A stretch of DNA of 64,000 nucleotides from Paeniglutamicibacter sulfureus. GTDB lineage: Bacteria; Actinomycetota; Actinomycetes; Actinomycetales; Micrococcaceae. This document shows positions 25,607 to 33,861 of the stretch, piece by piece. The position numbers were made by a program, and so were the translations under genes. The notes under the pieces are model-generated. The model saw only the letters and a program-made list of their open reading frames with translations. It had not been told where the DNA came from and ran no database searches. The DNA is taken from assembly GCF_030512175.1 (NCBI RefSeq), contig NZ_JAULBL010000001.1, forward strand, positions 930,001 through 994,000. The letters are read 5' to 3'. How positions within the stretch are numbered: the stretch's first letter is position 1; each line of letters opens with the position of its first letter.

Positions 25607-26389
25607 ATGAGCCCCATTTCCCCTGACCTCGCCGATGCCATTGAAGCCCTGGTCGACACCCCAATCCTGCTCGTAGCCGTGGACTTCGACGGAACCATGG
25701 CCCCTTTGGTGGACCGTCCCGAGGACGCGCGCCCGTTGCCGGCAGCTTCCGAGGCACTGGCCAACCTGGCCGCCCTGGAAAACACCGTGACCGCCGTGAT
25801 CTCGGGCCGCGACTTGGCAGCGCTGAGGACCGTCGGCAGCCCGCCCGAACAAACACTGCTGGTGGGCAGCCACGGCACCGAGCGCTGGGCACCTGCCGCC
25901 TTTGACGCCGAAGACGAACACATCGACCTCAGTCCCGCACAGACCTCGGCGCTGGCCAAGGCCACCGAAATCCTTGAAGCCGTCTCCTCTGCCCACCAGG
26001 GAACCATGCTTGAATACAAGCCCGCCTCGATCGTTCTGCATGTGCGGCAGGCCGACCCGGAAGTCGCGGCCAGGGCGTTGCGGGCCGCCCACGAGCAATT
26101 GGACGACATCGAGAACCTGCAGGCGTTGGACGGCAAGGCCGTGCTGGAAGCTAGCGTGCTGGTGGGCACCAAGGGAGACGGGCTGAATTGGTTGCGCGAG
26201 GTAGCCGACGCCTCCACCGTACTCTTCGCCGGTGACGACGTCACTGACGAGGATGCCTTTGCCGTACTTCGCCCGGGAGACATTGGGGTAAAAATCGGCT
26301 CCGGAAATACCAAGGCACAATTCCGCCTTAATGGGCCAGGGGAATTGCCAGCCCTTTTGGAATTGGTACTCGATATGAGAAGCTTGTGA
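25607..26389 (+). CDS. otsB: Trehalose-6-phosphate phosphatase
   Basis: HAD-superfamily phosphatase of 260 residues that dephosphorylates trehalose 6-phosphate. Motif I DFDGTMAPLV (about residue 27) carries the nucleophile and acid Asp. The motif II region is VTAVISGRDL, and motif IV is FAGDDVTDEDAFAVL near residue 208. KGDGLNWL supplies the conserved lysine region. Directly after otsA in the same direction and followed 56 nt later by a sugar ABC ATPase gene. Start ATG as listed; the ribosome site is weak. Confidence 0.95.
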   Translation: MSPISPDLADAIEALVDTPILLVAVDFDGTMAPLVDRPEDARPLPAASEALANLAALENTVTAVISGRDLAALRTVGSPPEQTLLVGSHGTERWAPAAFDAEDEHIDLSPAQTSALAKATEILEAVSSAHQGTMLEYKPASIVLHVRQADPEVAARALRAAHEQLDDIENLQALDGKAVLEASVLVGTKGDGLNWLREVADASTVLFAGDDVTDEDAFAVLRPGDIGVKIGSGNTKAQFRLNGPGELPALLELVLDMRSL

Positions 26390-26445
26390 TTCCATTCACT
26401 ACGGACCGTCGGGCACGTACCTGCCCGTGAAAGGATCGCTGCTTC

Positions 26446-27570
26446 ATGGCATCAGTAACTTTTGACCAGGCCACCCGCATTTACCCCGGAGCCACCACGC
26501 CTTCCGTGGACAAGATCTCCCTGGAAATCGCCGATGGCGAATTCCTGGTCCTTGTCGGCCCCTCGGGTTGCGGAAAATCCACCACGCTGCGCATGCTCGC
26601 AGGCCTTGAGGACGTGAACTCCGGACGAATCCTCATTGGTGACCGGGACGTCACCAACGTCCCGCCCAAGGACCGCGACATCGCCATGGTTTTCCAGAAC
26701 TACGCGCTTTACCCGCACATGAGCGTCGCCGACAACATGGGTTTCGCCCTGAAAATTGCCGGAATCGACAAAGAAGAGCGTGCCCGCCGCGTTCAGGAAG
26801 CAGCCAAGCTGCTTGACCTCGAGGACTACTTGGACCGCAAGCCCAAGGCACTCTCCGGCGGCCAACGCCAGCGCGTGGCCATGGGGCGCGCCATCGTCCG
26901 CTCCCCGCAGGTCTTCCTCATGGATGAGCCCTTGTCCAACCTGGATGCCAAGCTCCGTGTGCAGACCCGCACGCAGATCGCCTCACTGACCCGTCGTCTG
27001 GGCGTCACCACCGTGTACGTGACCCACGACCAGGTCGAGGCACTGACCATGGGCGACCGCGTTGCGGTACTCAAGGACGGATTGCTGCAGCAGGTCGGCA
27101 CCCCGCGCGAACTGTACGACCGCCCGTCCAACGTCTTCGTGGCCGGCTTCATCGGCTCGCCTGCCATGAATCTGCTGGAGCTTCCGGTGGCCGATGGTGG
27201 CGTCGCCTTCGGAGGGTCCATCTACCCGGTGGCCTCGTCGACGCTGGAGGCGGCAACCGGCAACTCGGTCACCCTGGGCGTACGGCCCGAGGACCTGGAC
27301 CAGGTCTCCGAGAACGAGGGCCTTGCCGTCGAGGTCGACGTGGTCGAGGAGCTCGGCGCCGATGCCTACGTCTACGGCCACACCACCGTGGGCGGCACCG
27401 AATACCAGATGGTGGTGCGTGTCGACGGTCGCAAGCCTCCGTTCAAGGGCGAAACGATCCACGTTGCGCCGAAGATCGGACACGTGCACCTCTTTGACAC
27501 CGCGTCCGGCGAGCGCCTGGCCGAGCCGTCCCGGAACGGTGCACACGCACAGGTGTCCTCCGACGCCTAG
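26446..27570 (+). CDS. Sugar ABC transporter ATP-binding protein (MsmK/UgpC/MalK type)
   Basis: ATPase of 374 residues. Walker A GPSGCGKST is at residues 38-46, the Q-loop in VFQNYALYPHM, the signature LSGGQRQRVAMGRA, Walker B VFLMDEPLSNLD, and the H-loop in YVTHDQVEALTM. The C-terminal ~130 residues form the TOBE/regulatory domain seen in MalK-like ATPases. Enzymes of this type often energise several sugar importers encoded elsewhere. No permease is adjacent, while the maltose permeases malF-malG 4.5 kb downstream lack an ATPase gene, so this is their likely partner (inference). It follows otsB closely. Confidence 0.95.
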   Translation: MASVTFDQATRIYPGATTPSVDKISLEIADGEFLVLVGPSGCGKSTTLRMLAGLEDVNSGRILIGDRDVTNVPPKDRDIAMVFQNYALYPHMSVADNMGFALKIAGIDKEERARRVQEAAKLLDLEDYLDRKPKALSGGQRQRVAMGRAIVRSPQVFLMDEPLSNLDAKLRVQTRTQIASLTRRLGVTTVYVTHDQVEALTMGDRVAVLKDGLLQQVGTPRELYDRPSNVFVAGFIGSPAMNLLELPVADGGVAFGGSIYPVASSTLEAATGNSVTLGVRPEDLDQVSENEGLAVEVDVVEELGADAYVYGHTTVGGTEYQMVVRVDGRKPPFKGETIHVAPKIGHVHLFDTASGERLAEPSRNGAHAQVSSDA

Positions 27571-27580
27571 GGACTTGCCC

Positions 27581-27604
27581 GTTATCGTGTGATTGCACGA
27601 TAAC
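27581..27604. terminator. Small hairpin after the ATPase gene
   Basis: GTTATCGTG/CACGATAAC with a 6-nt loop, 10 nt after the stop codon. The stem is short and has no U-tract, so termination is uncertain. Confidence 0.4.
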
Positions 27605-27713
27605 TGCCCATGGCGGCCGTATTCAGCCCGGTGCTGGGTGCGGCCGCCTTCGCATTTCCGCTTCCCCCAATCACCCCCACCTCATCACCGCACCAAGGGA
27701 CGGCACACACGCC

Positions 27714-29045
27714 ATGATTCGCCACACCGCCAGCTGGCGCGACGAGCCCACCAACCATGCCCAGAACGGCAAGCTGCCGCGTGATTCCGCCCCTGCCGCT
27801 CCCGCGCCCGTTGCCGGTTCGCTGTCCATCACCGCGGCCACCGCCGATCCGGGTCTGCTGAACCTGCCGTGGCAAATCCCGCTGGAGGACTGGCCGAGCG
27901 ACACGCTGGCCCCGTTGCCGCGCGGCATCTCCCGGCATGTGGTGCGCTTCGCCCTGATGGGCAAGGCAGTCATCGCCATCAAGGAAACCGGTGAGCACGT
28001 GGCCCGGCACGAATACCATATGCTGCGCAAGCTGCGCCGCCTGGCCGCGCCCTGCGTGGAGCCGGTCGCGGTGATCACCGGGCGCACCGACACCGAGGGC
28101 AACGACCTTGACCCGGTGCTGGTTACCCGGCACCTGAAATACTCGCTCCCGTACCGCGCGCTGTTCTCCCAGAAGCTGCGCCGCGACACCTTGACCCGGC
28201 TCATTGACGCCCAGGCGCTGCTGCTGGTGCGCCTGCACCTGATTGGCTTCTACTGGGGCGATGTGTCGCTGTCAAACACGTTGTTCCGGCGCGATGCGGA
28301 GTCCTTCGCCGCGTACCTGGTGGATGCCGAGACCGGCGAGCTATACCCCGAGCTATCCTCCGGCCAGCGCGAATACGACCTGGAAATCGCCCGGGTGAAC
28401 ATTGCCGGCGAGCTCATGGACCTGATGGAAGCCGGACTCATCGAGGACACCGTGGACCCGGTGGCCACGAGCGAGGACATCCTGCACGCCTACCGTGGAC
28501 TCTGGGCCGAGCTCAACGACAAGGAATCCTTTGACCTCTCCGAACGCTGGCGGGTCGATGAACGCATCCGCAGGCTCAATGAACTCGGCTTCGACGTGGA
28601 GGAGATCAGCCTCAAGACATCCCCCGACGGCGGCCAGCTGCTCATCCAGCCCAAGGTCGTGGACGCCGGGCACCACACCCGTCGGCTTTTGCGGTTGACC
28701 GGCTTGGATGTGGAAGAAGGCCAGGCCCGCAGGCTGCTCAACGACCTGGATGCCTTCCGGGCCAAGAAGCATCCTGACGCGGATGAGGAAATTGCCGCGG
28801 CCCGTTGGGTCACCGACGTTTTTGACAGGATTACCGGGGCCATCCCCCGCGAATTCCACGGCAAGCTGGAACCCGCCCAGATCGTGCATGAGGTCCTCGA
28901 GCACCGCTGGTACATTTCCGAGGCACGCGGTTCCAACGTTCCGATGGAGGAAGCCGTCGCGTCCTACGTGGATGCCGTGCTGCGCCACCGCAGGGACGAG
29001 GCCCGGCTGGTGTATGGCCCGGAAGAGCAGTCGACGACCACGTAG
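27714..29045 (+). CDS. DUF4032 domain protein (kinase-like fold)
   Basis: Protein of 443 residues. The N-terminal part resembles lipopolysaccharide/Ser-Thr kinase-like folds: VIAIKETGEHVARHEYHMLRKL has an invariant-lysine-like IKE, and LHLIGFYWGDVSLSNTLFRR resembles a catalytic loop with GD and N. YLVDAETGE follows like a DFG-equivalent. The C-terminal half is the DUF4032 domain. The family is widespread in actinobacteria but has no established function. Its position in the trehalose/ABC-ATPase cluster suggests a link to sugar metabolism or transport, but this is only context. The first ~30 residues before ITAATADPGLLNLP look disordered. Confidence 0.8.
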   Translation: MIRHTASWRDEPTNHAQNGKLPRDSAPAAPAPVAGSLSITAATADPGLLNLPWQIPLEDWPSDTLAPLPRGISRHVVRFALMGKAVIAIKETGEHVARHEYHMLRKLRRLAAPCVEPVAVITGRTDTEGNDLDPVLVTRHLKYSLPYRALFSQKLRRDTLTRLIDAQALLLVRLHLIGFYWGDVSLSNTLFRRDAESFAAYLVDAETGELYPELSSGQREYDLEIARVNIAGELMDLMEAGLIEDTVDPVATSEDILHAYRGLWAELNDKESFDLSERWRVDERIRRLNELGFDVEEISLKTSPDGGQLLIQPKVVDAGHHTRRLLRLTGLDVEEGQARRLLNDLDAFRAKKHPDADEEIAAARWVTDVFDRITGAIPREFHGKLEPAQIVHEVLEHRWYISEARGSNVPMEEAVASYVDAVLRHRRDEARLVYGPEEQSTTT

Positions 29046-29098
29046 CCTGCCATCACCGCGAATTCGGTTTCCGGTGGTTTATTGGTTGATCGGCCGGA

Positions 29099-29122
29099 AT
29101 ATAGGAGAATCTTCACCTATAT
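29099..29122. promoter_or_regulatory. 24-bp near-perfect palindrome
   Basis: ATATAGG at 29099 and CCTATAT at 29116 are mirror arms around AGAATCTTCA, whose GAA/TTC core is also palindromic, so all but one base pair match. AT-rich against its surroundings. It could be a regulator site for an unseen small gene downstream. Confidence 0.5.
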
Positions 29123-29267
29123 GTATCGTCTCCCCTGGACACTCCTGCCGTCAGCCCGAAGAATTCGGCGGCGCATCCCCGTCCGACGACGCGTTCCGAG
29201 GGTTCCTGCCCATCCTTGTCGCGATCTTGGTGTTCACCGCTGGGAACGCCATGACGACTCCCGGGCG

Positions 29268-31172
29268 CTAATGCCACGCTCCGCTTGCGGTGCTTCGGTG
29301 GAGCGAAGCACCGGGACCGCTCGCACTGACCCGCAGCTCCCCTGCTCCATTCACGGCCAGTACAGGCACCTGTCCCACCGAGGCGAGGACATCGCCTGGT
29401 TTCCCAGCCAATCGCACTGCGTGCCCCAGGTTGGTTTCCGGGACCACTCCCCGGGCCAGCACGCACAACACCGAGCCGGTTGCATGCTCCCGGAGATAGA
29501 CCAACAGGTTCCCCTCGGCGATGATCCAGCGCAAGGATCCGTCCACGAGGGACCGGTGATTGGTGCGCAGTGCCGCCAGTTCCGCGTACAGCGGCCGCAG
29601 GTTCTTGCCCCACTTTTCGGGTTGGCCCCAGGGCATGGGAGTTCGGGAGTCCTCGCCGTTGAAACCGTGCAGCCCGAACTCGTCCCCGGCAAACACCAGT
29701 GGGATTCCCGGGAACGTGAATTGCGCGCAGGCGGCGATCTCCTGGCCCCCGACGATCATGTGGCTGGCGGCACGGGCGGTGTCGTGGGTGTCCAAGGCAT
29801 TGGCGTTGGCAAGCCGCACCTCCCAGCTGAATCCCGCCGACATTTCCCGATGCGTCGCCACGAAGTCGGCAGCGTCGATGCGCGCTGGTCCCGGTTGTGG
29901 CAAGCCAAAAAACCACCCGTGTTCCGGCGTCGTGTCCTTCGCCAGCCATTGCCACAGCGGCCGGGTGAAATTGCTGTAACTCACCACTCCCTGCCAGCCG
30001 TCCCCCGGAACATCGTGCGCCGCGTCGGAGGTTGATTCGGCCAGCAGCATGGCCCCGGGTTTCACTTCCTCGATACGTTCGCGCAGCATCCGGGCGATCT
30101 CGTGGTTCAGGTCATCGCTCCCGCGGCGCCCGGTCATGTTCCCCACGTCGATGCGCCAGCCATCGAGGTTGAACGGCTCCTTGAGCCAGCGCACCGCCAC
30201 AGAGTCCTCGGCAAGGATGAATCGCTCGCGCAGCGCGGCGGAATTCCAATTCAGCTTCGGCAGCGAGGGCACGCCCAGCCACGCCTCGTAGTCGCTGTTG
30301 TCCTCGTTGAAGTAGTAGTACTCCCCCGTGGACGCCCCGGGATTCCGGTGGGCATCAACGAACCAGTGGTGCCCGGCCCCGGTGTGGTTGGTGGTCAGGT
30401 CGCCGACCACGCGCAGGCCAAGGGCATGGGCGGCCTTGACCAGCGAAACCAGGGCAGCATCCCCGCCGAGCAATGGGTCGACCTCGTCAAAGGAAGAGGC
30501 ATCGTAGCGGTGGTTGGAGGAAGCGGGGAAGACCGGGGTCAGGTAGAGCACCGTCGCCCCCAATGAAACCAGGTGATCGAGCTTGTCTTGGATCCCCGGA
30601 AGGTCGCCGCCATAGAATTGCCGTGACGTATCGGCACCACTTCCCTGCACTTCGGTGTCCCAGTCGCAGCCGACCATCCATCCCGCTTTTGGCTTTTCGG
30701 CACCGGAGTTCGCGAACCTGTCGGGGAAGACCTGGTACATGACCGATTCCTCGATCCAATCCGGGGTCCCGCGCCCGGCATGGACCCTGAAGTCAAAGGC
30801 GTCGGGCACATCGCGTCGGTGCAGGCCCGCAGCGTTGAGCCAACGGTAGTGATGAGCGCCTTCGGTGTCCCGGTATTGCAGGTACCAGCGGTAGCGCTGC
30901 ACCGGATTCACCATCGACAGCGTGGCCTCGAAGAAGACCTGGGTGGCGCCACCGCACACCTCGCCCGCCGGTTCAAGGTGGGGTTCCCCGTCGCGCAGGC
31001 TGCGCAGCCACACGGACACAGGGGTCGCGGCGCCCTCCGGCACCAGCAGGCGCAGCCTCAGCACGTCCCCGAGGCTGAGCACGCTCGGCCCCGTTACGTA
31101 CGCGGGCGATCCGTCGTGGTGGGGCTGCAGTGACAACGTCGAGTCGATGGCGTGCATCCGGCTGCCGGGCAT
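29268..31172 (-). CDS. GH13 alpha-amylase family enzyme (cyclomaltodextrinase/neopullulanase-like)
   Basis: Glycoside hydrolase of 634 residues without a signal peptide, so probably cytosolic. An N-terminal starch-binding-like beta domain (to about residue 130, with RYRWYLQYRDTEGAHHYRWL) precedes the catalytic barrel starting at ESVMYQVFPDRFANSG. Conserved GH13 residues: nucleophile Asp342 (GWRIDVGNM), acid/base Glu379 (LLAEST) and Asp464 (DTHDTARA). DLTTNHTGAGH is region I. Last gene of the malE-malF-malG operon, 5 nt after malG, with AAGGGA before the ATG. It likely cuts imported maltodextrins or cyclodextrins. Exact specificity is not readable from motifs alone. Confidence 0.88.
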   Translation of the reverse strand: MPGSRMHAIDSTLSLQPHHDGSPAYVTGPSVLSLGDVLRLRLLVPEGAATPVSVWLRSLRDGEPHLEPAGEVCGGATQVFFEATLSMVNPVQRYRWYLQYRDTEGAHHYRWLNAAGLHRRDVPDAFDFRVHAGRGTPDWIEESVMYQVFPDRFANSGAEKPKAGWMVGCDWDTEVQGSGADTSRQFYGGDLPGIQDKLDHLVSLGATVLYLTPVFPASSNHRYDASSFDEVDPLLGGDAALVSLVKAAHALGLRVVGDLTTNHTGAGHHWFVDAHRNPGASTGEYYYFNEDNSDYEAWLGVPSLPKLNWNSAALRERFILAEDSVAVRWLKEPFNLDGWRIDVGNMTGRRGSDDLNHEIARMLRERIEEVKPGAMLLAESTSDAAHDVPGDGWQGVVSYSNFTRPLWQWLAKDTTPEHGWFFGLPQPGPARIDAADFVATHREMSAGFSWEVRLANANALDTHDTARAASHMIVGGQEIAACAQFTFPGIPLVFAGDEFGLHGFNGEDSRTPMPWGQPEKWGKNLRPLYAELAALRTNHRSLVDGSLRWIIAEGNLLVYLREHATGSVLCVLARGVVPETNLGHAVRLAGKPGDVLASVGQVPVLAVNGAGELRVSASGPGASLHRSTASGAWH

Positions 31173-31177
31173 GGGCG

Positions 31178-32104
31178 CTATCCCTTGACGCCGCCGGCGG
31201 TCAGGCCGGAGGTGATGTAGCGCTGCAGGAAGAGGAAGAGGGTCATCACCGGGACCGCGGCAATCACGGCGCCGGCGGCGAAGACACCCCAGTTCTCGCT
31301 GCGCTGCTGGGCCACGTAGGAGTACAGGCCAACCGCCAGGGTCTGTGATTCGGGGTCGGTGAGCACCACCGAGGCGATCACGAACTCGGAGGAGATCCCG
31401 ATGAAGGCCAGCAGGCCCACGACCGCAAGGATCGGAGTGACCAGGGGCATGATGATCCTGAAGAACACCTGCACATGGCTGGCCCCGTCGATGCGCGCGG
31501 ATTCGTCAAGCGACATCGGCACGGTGTTGAAGAAGCCGTACATCAGGTAGGTGTTCACGCCCAGCGCACCGCCGAGGTACACCATGATCAACCCGAGCTG
31601 GGAGCCCAGCCCGAGGGCCGGGATGATGTCGCCAATGAAGTTCAGCAGCAGGAAGATCGCCACCACCGTGAGCAGCTGCGGGAACATCTGCAGCAGCAAC
31701 AGCGTCAGCAGGCCGAAGCGGCGGCCGGAGAAGCGCATGCGCGAAAACGCGTAGGCGGCCAGCGCCCCGAGGAACACCGTGGCAGCAGAGGTGACCAGGC
31801 CGATGACCAAGGTGTTGACGAACCAGCGGCCAAAGGGCCGTTCCTGGTTGGCAAAGAGCGCCTCGAAGTTGCCCCAGCCGAACTCGGTGAACATCGTGCT
31901 GGCCCCTGCCATGGTGCCGGTGGGGTTCAGCGCCGCGGAGAGCACATAGAGCAGCGGGAAGATGGAGAAGGCCGTGGCGGCGATGGCCACCAGGTGGCGC
32001 CAGCCCTTTGACTTGAACCATTGCCCCAATGTGGGCTTGTTTGCCGTGGCCGGCGGGGGCAGGGTTTCGAGCACCGGGGTGTGCGGTGCGGTCGCGGTGC
32101 TCAT
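31178..32104 (-). CDS. malG: Maltose/maltodextrin ABC permease MalG
   Basis: Inner-membrane permease of 308 residues with six TM segments. The EAA loop is SLDESARIDGASHVQVFFRIIMPLV (in parts: DESARIDGAS is the core contacting the ATPase). The C-terminal end GLTAGGVKG is typical of MalG-like proteins. Its ATG overlaps the malF stop codon by 1 nt, so the two are translationally coupled, as expected for the heterodimer. Sugar specificity is inferred from the operon with an amylase and MalE-like binding protein. Confidence 0.92.
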   Translation of the reverse strand: MSTATAPHTPVLETLPPPATANKPTLGQWFKSKGWRHLVAIAATAFSIFPLLYVLSAALNPTGTMAGASTMFTEFGWGNFEALFANQERPFGRWFVNTLVIGLVTSAATVFLGALAAYAFSRMRFSGRRFGLLTLLLLQMFPQLLTVVAIFLLLNFIGDIIPALGLGSQLGLIMVYLGGALGVNTYLMYGFFNTVPMSLDESARIDGASHVQVFFRIIMPLVTPILAVVGLLAFIGISSEFVIASVVLTDPESQTLAVGLYSYVAQQRSENWGVFAAGAVIAAVPVMTLFLFLQRYITSGLTAGGVKG

Positions 32105-33729
32105 TAGTTCAGTTCCTCCAGGGCCTTGGTCTTCTTGAAGCTCAGCGCGGACACCACGGCGACGATGATGAAGATCAGGATGGCCAGCGCGCTGGCCAGT
32201 CCGTAGTCGCGGCCGGTGCCGGTGCCGAAGGCGATCTTGTACACCATGGTGATCAGGATGTCGGTGGAGCCGATGTCAAAGGTGGTGCCTTCAAAGCGCG
32301 GCCCGCCGCCGGTGAGCATGTAGATGACGTTGAAGTTGTTGAAGTTGAAGGCGAAGGAGGAGATCAACAGCGGCGCGAGTGAGACCAGCAGCAGCGGCAG
32401 CTTGATGGCGGTAAAGATTTTCCACACGCTGGCCCCGTCCATGCGGGCGGCCTCGTCGACCTCCTCGGGCAGCGACTGCAGGGCGCCGGTGCAGACCAGG
32501 AACATGTAGGGGTAGCCCAGCCAGAGATTGACCATCAGCACCGAGATCTTGGCCAGCACCGGATCGGTGAGCCAGGGGATGTCCGCCCCGCCGAGCAGCG
32601 CGTTGTTGATGAACCCAAATTCCGGGTTCAGGAGGCCCGACCAGACCAGGCCGGAAAGGAAGGCGGGGAACGCGTAGGGCAGGATCATCAGGATCCGGTA
32701 GATTTTCTGCCCCTTCAAATCCGCCCGGTTGAAGGTGATGGCCAGGAACAGTCCCAGGGCGAACGTGGTCGCCACCGAGAGGATGGCGAAGGCGAAGGTC
32801 CACGCGATCACCTGCAGCAGCGGGCCCTGGAGATTCGGGTCGGTGAACGCGCGCTGGAAGTTGTCCAGTCCCACATTGACCTTCCAGCCGGTGTTCAGCG
32901 CAGTGCCGTCCTCGGCCACGAAGGAACCGCGGCCGTTGTCCGCGTAGCTGGCCCCGGTGGCGGTGTCGGTGAACGTGTCGGCGTTCGCGTCGTACTTGAG
33001 CTTGGGCGTGTACACGTAGGAGGTGGAGCCGTCGGCGGTCTTCAGCGCCCCTTCCTCGGGGTTCTCGCTGATCGGCACCGTGAGGGCGGTGATCTCCTGC
33101 TGGTGGGCCAGCAGGGTCGCGAAGTCAAGGGTCGTGTAGCCCTCCACGCCGGTCGCGGCACCCGTGGGGCCGGTGGCGGAAGGTGTCACTGTTTCCAGGG
33201 GCTTGCCTGCCGAGCCGATTCTTGCCTCGCCCTCCGGCGTGGTGACCAACAGGAAGTAGCTGCCACCCTTTTCCAGGACGGAGGTGGGGAATTGCGGGGA
33301 ATCCGGGACGCGCTCGGAGGCCGAGAGCTGGATGGAGGCAATCGCGTCGGCCTTGGTCGAGTTGTGCCCGTCGCCGTAGTTGGTGAAGGCGATGTAGGTG
33401 GAGAAGATCATCACGAAGACCTGGAAGACCAGCAGGAAGATGATGCCCGGTGCCAGGTACTTGGCCGGCAGTCCCCCACGGCGCAGGTAGATCCAGTTGA
33501 TCACCAGCGTGGTGAGCAGGGAAATCCCGAAGATCATCCATTCGGCGCTGAGTGCCAGCTGGAAGAGGATGAAGGCTGCCACTGCATCCGTGATGCCCAG
33601 CAGGATGATCTTGGCGAGGATGCCGCCGAGGGAATCGGGGCCCCGGCCTGCGGAACGCGGCCGCTTTCCGTGTCGCCGCGGCGGCGCCACGCTGGGCTTT
33701 TCTTCGATTTCAACCATGGGGTCCAACAT
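32104..33729 (-). CDS. malF: Maltose/maltodextrin ABC permease MalF
   Basis: Permease of 541 residues. Like enteric MalF it has several N-terminal TM helices, then a large extracytoplasmic domain (about residues 125-305, the P2-like domain contacting the binding protein), then the six-helix permease core. The EAA loop EEVDEAARMDGASVWKIF contacts the ATPase. I chose the ATG at 33729 because GAGGA lies just upstream; the next ATG (VEIEEK) has none. Second gene of the malE-F-G-amylase operon. GTGTGRDYGLASALAILIF in TM8 is conserved in maltose-type permeases. Confidence 0.92.
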   Translation of the reverse strand: MLDPMVEIEEKPSVAPPRRHGKRPRSAGRGPDSLGGILAKIILLGITDAVAAFILFQLALSAEWMIFGISLLTTLVINWIYLRRGGLPAKYLAPGIIFLLVFQVFVMIFSTYIAFTNYGDGHNSTKADAIASIQLSASERVPDSPQFPTSVLEKGGSYFLLVTTPEGEARIGSAGKPLETVTPSATGPTGAATGVEGYTTLDFATLLAHQQEITALTVPISENPEEGALKTADGSTSYVYTPKLKYDANADTFTDTATGASYADNGRGSFVAEDGTALNTGWKVNVGLDNFQRAFTDPNLQGPLLQVIAWTFAFAILSVATTFALGLFLAITFNRADLKGQKIYRILMILPYAFPAFLSGLVWSGLLNPEFGFINNALLGGADIPWLTDPVLAKISVLMVNLWLGYPYMFLVCTGALQSLPEEVDEAARMDGASVWKIFTAIKLPLLLVSLAPLLISSFAFNFNNFNVIYMLTGGGPRFEGTTFDIGSTDILITMVYKIAFGTGTGRDYGLASALAILIFIIVAVVSALSFKKTKALEELN

Positions 33730-33861
33730 CTTTCCTCGTGCGATCGACCGCCGACCGGCGATGGGTGTCGGGCCGCTGGCCCGGATCCGGCTGCGTGAAA
33801 CCGGTGGTGCGCGTGCAGAACGCACCACCGGTTCCCCGCAGCCGGAGCTTGCTTCCGTCGG

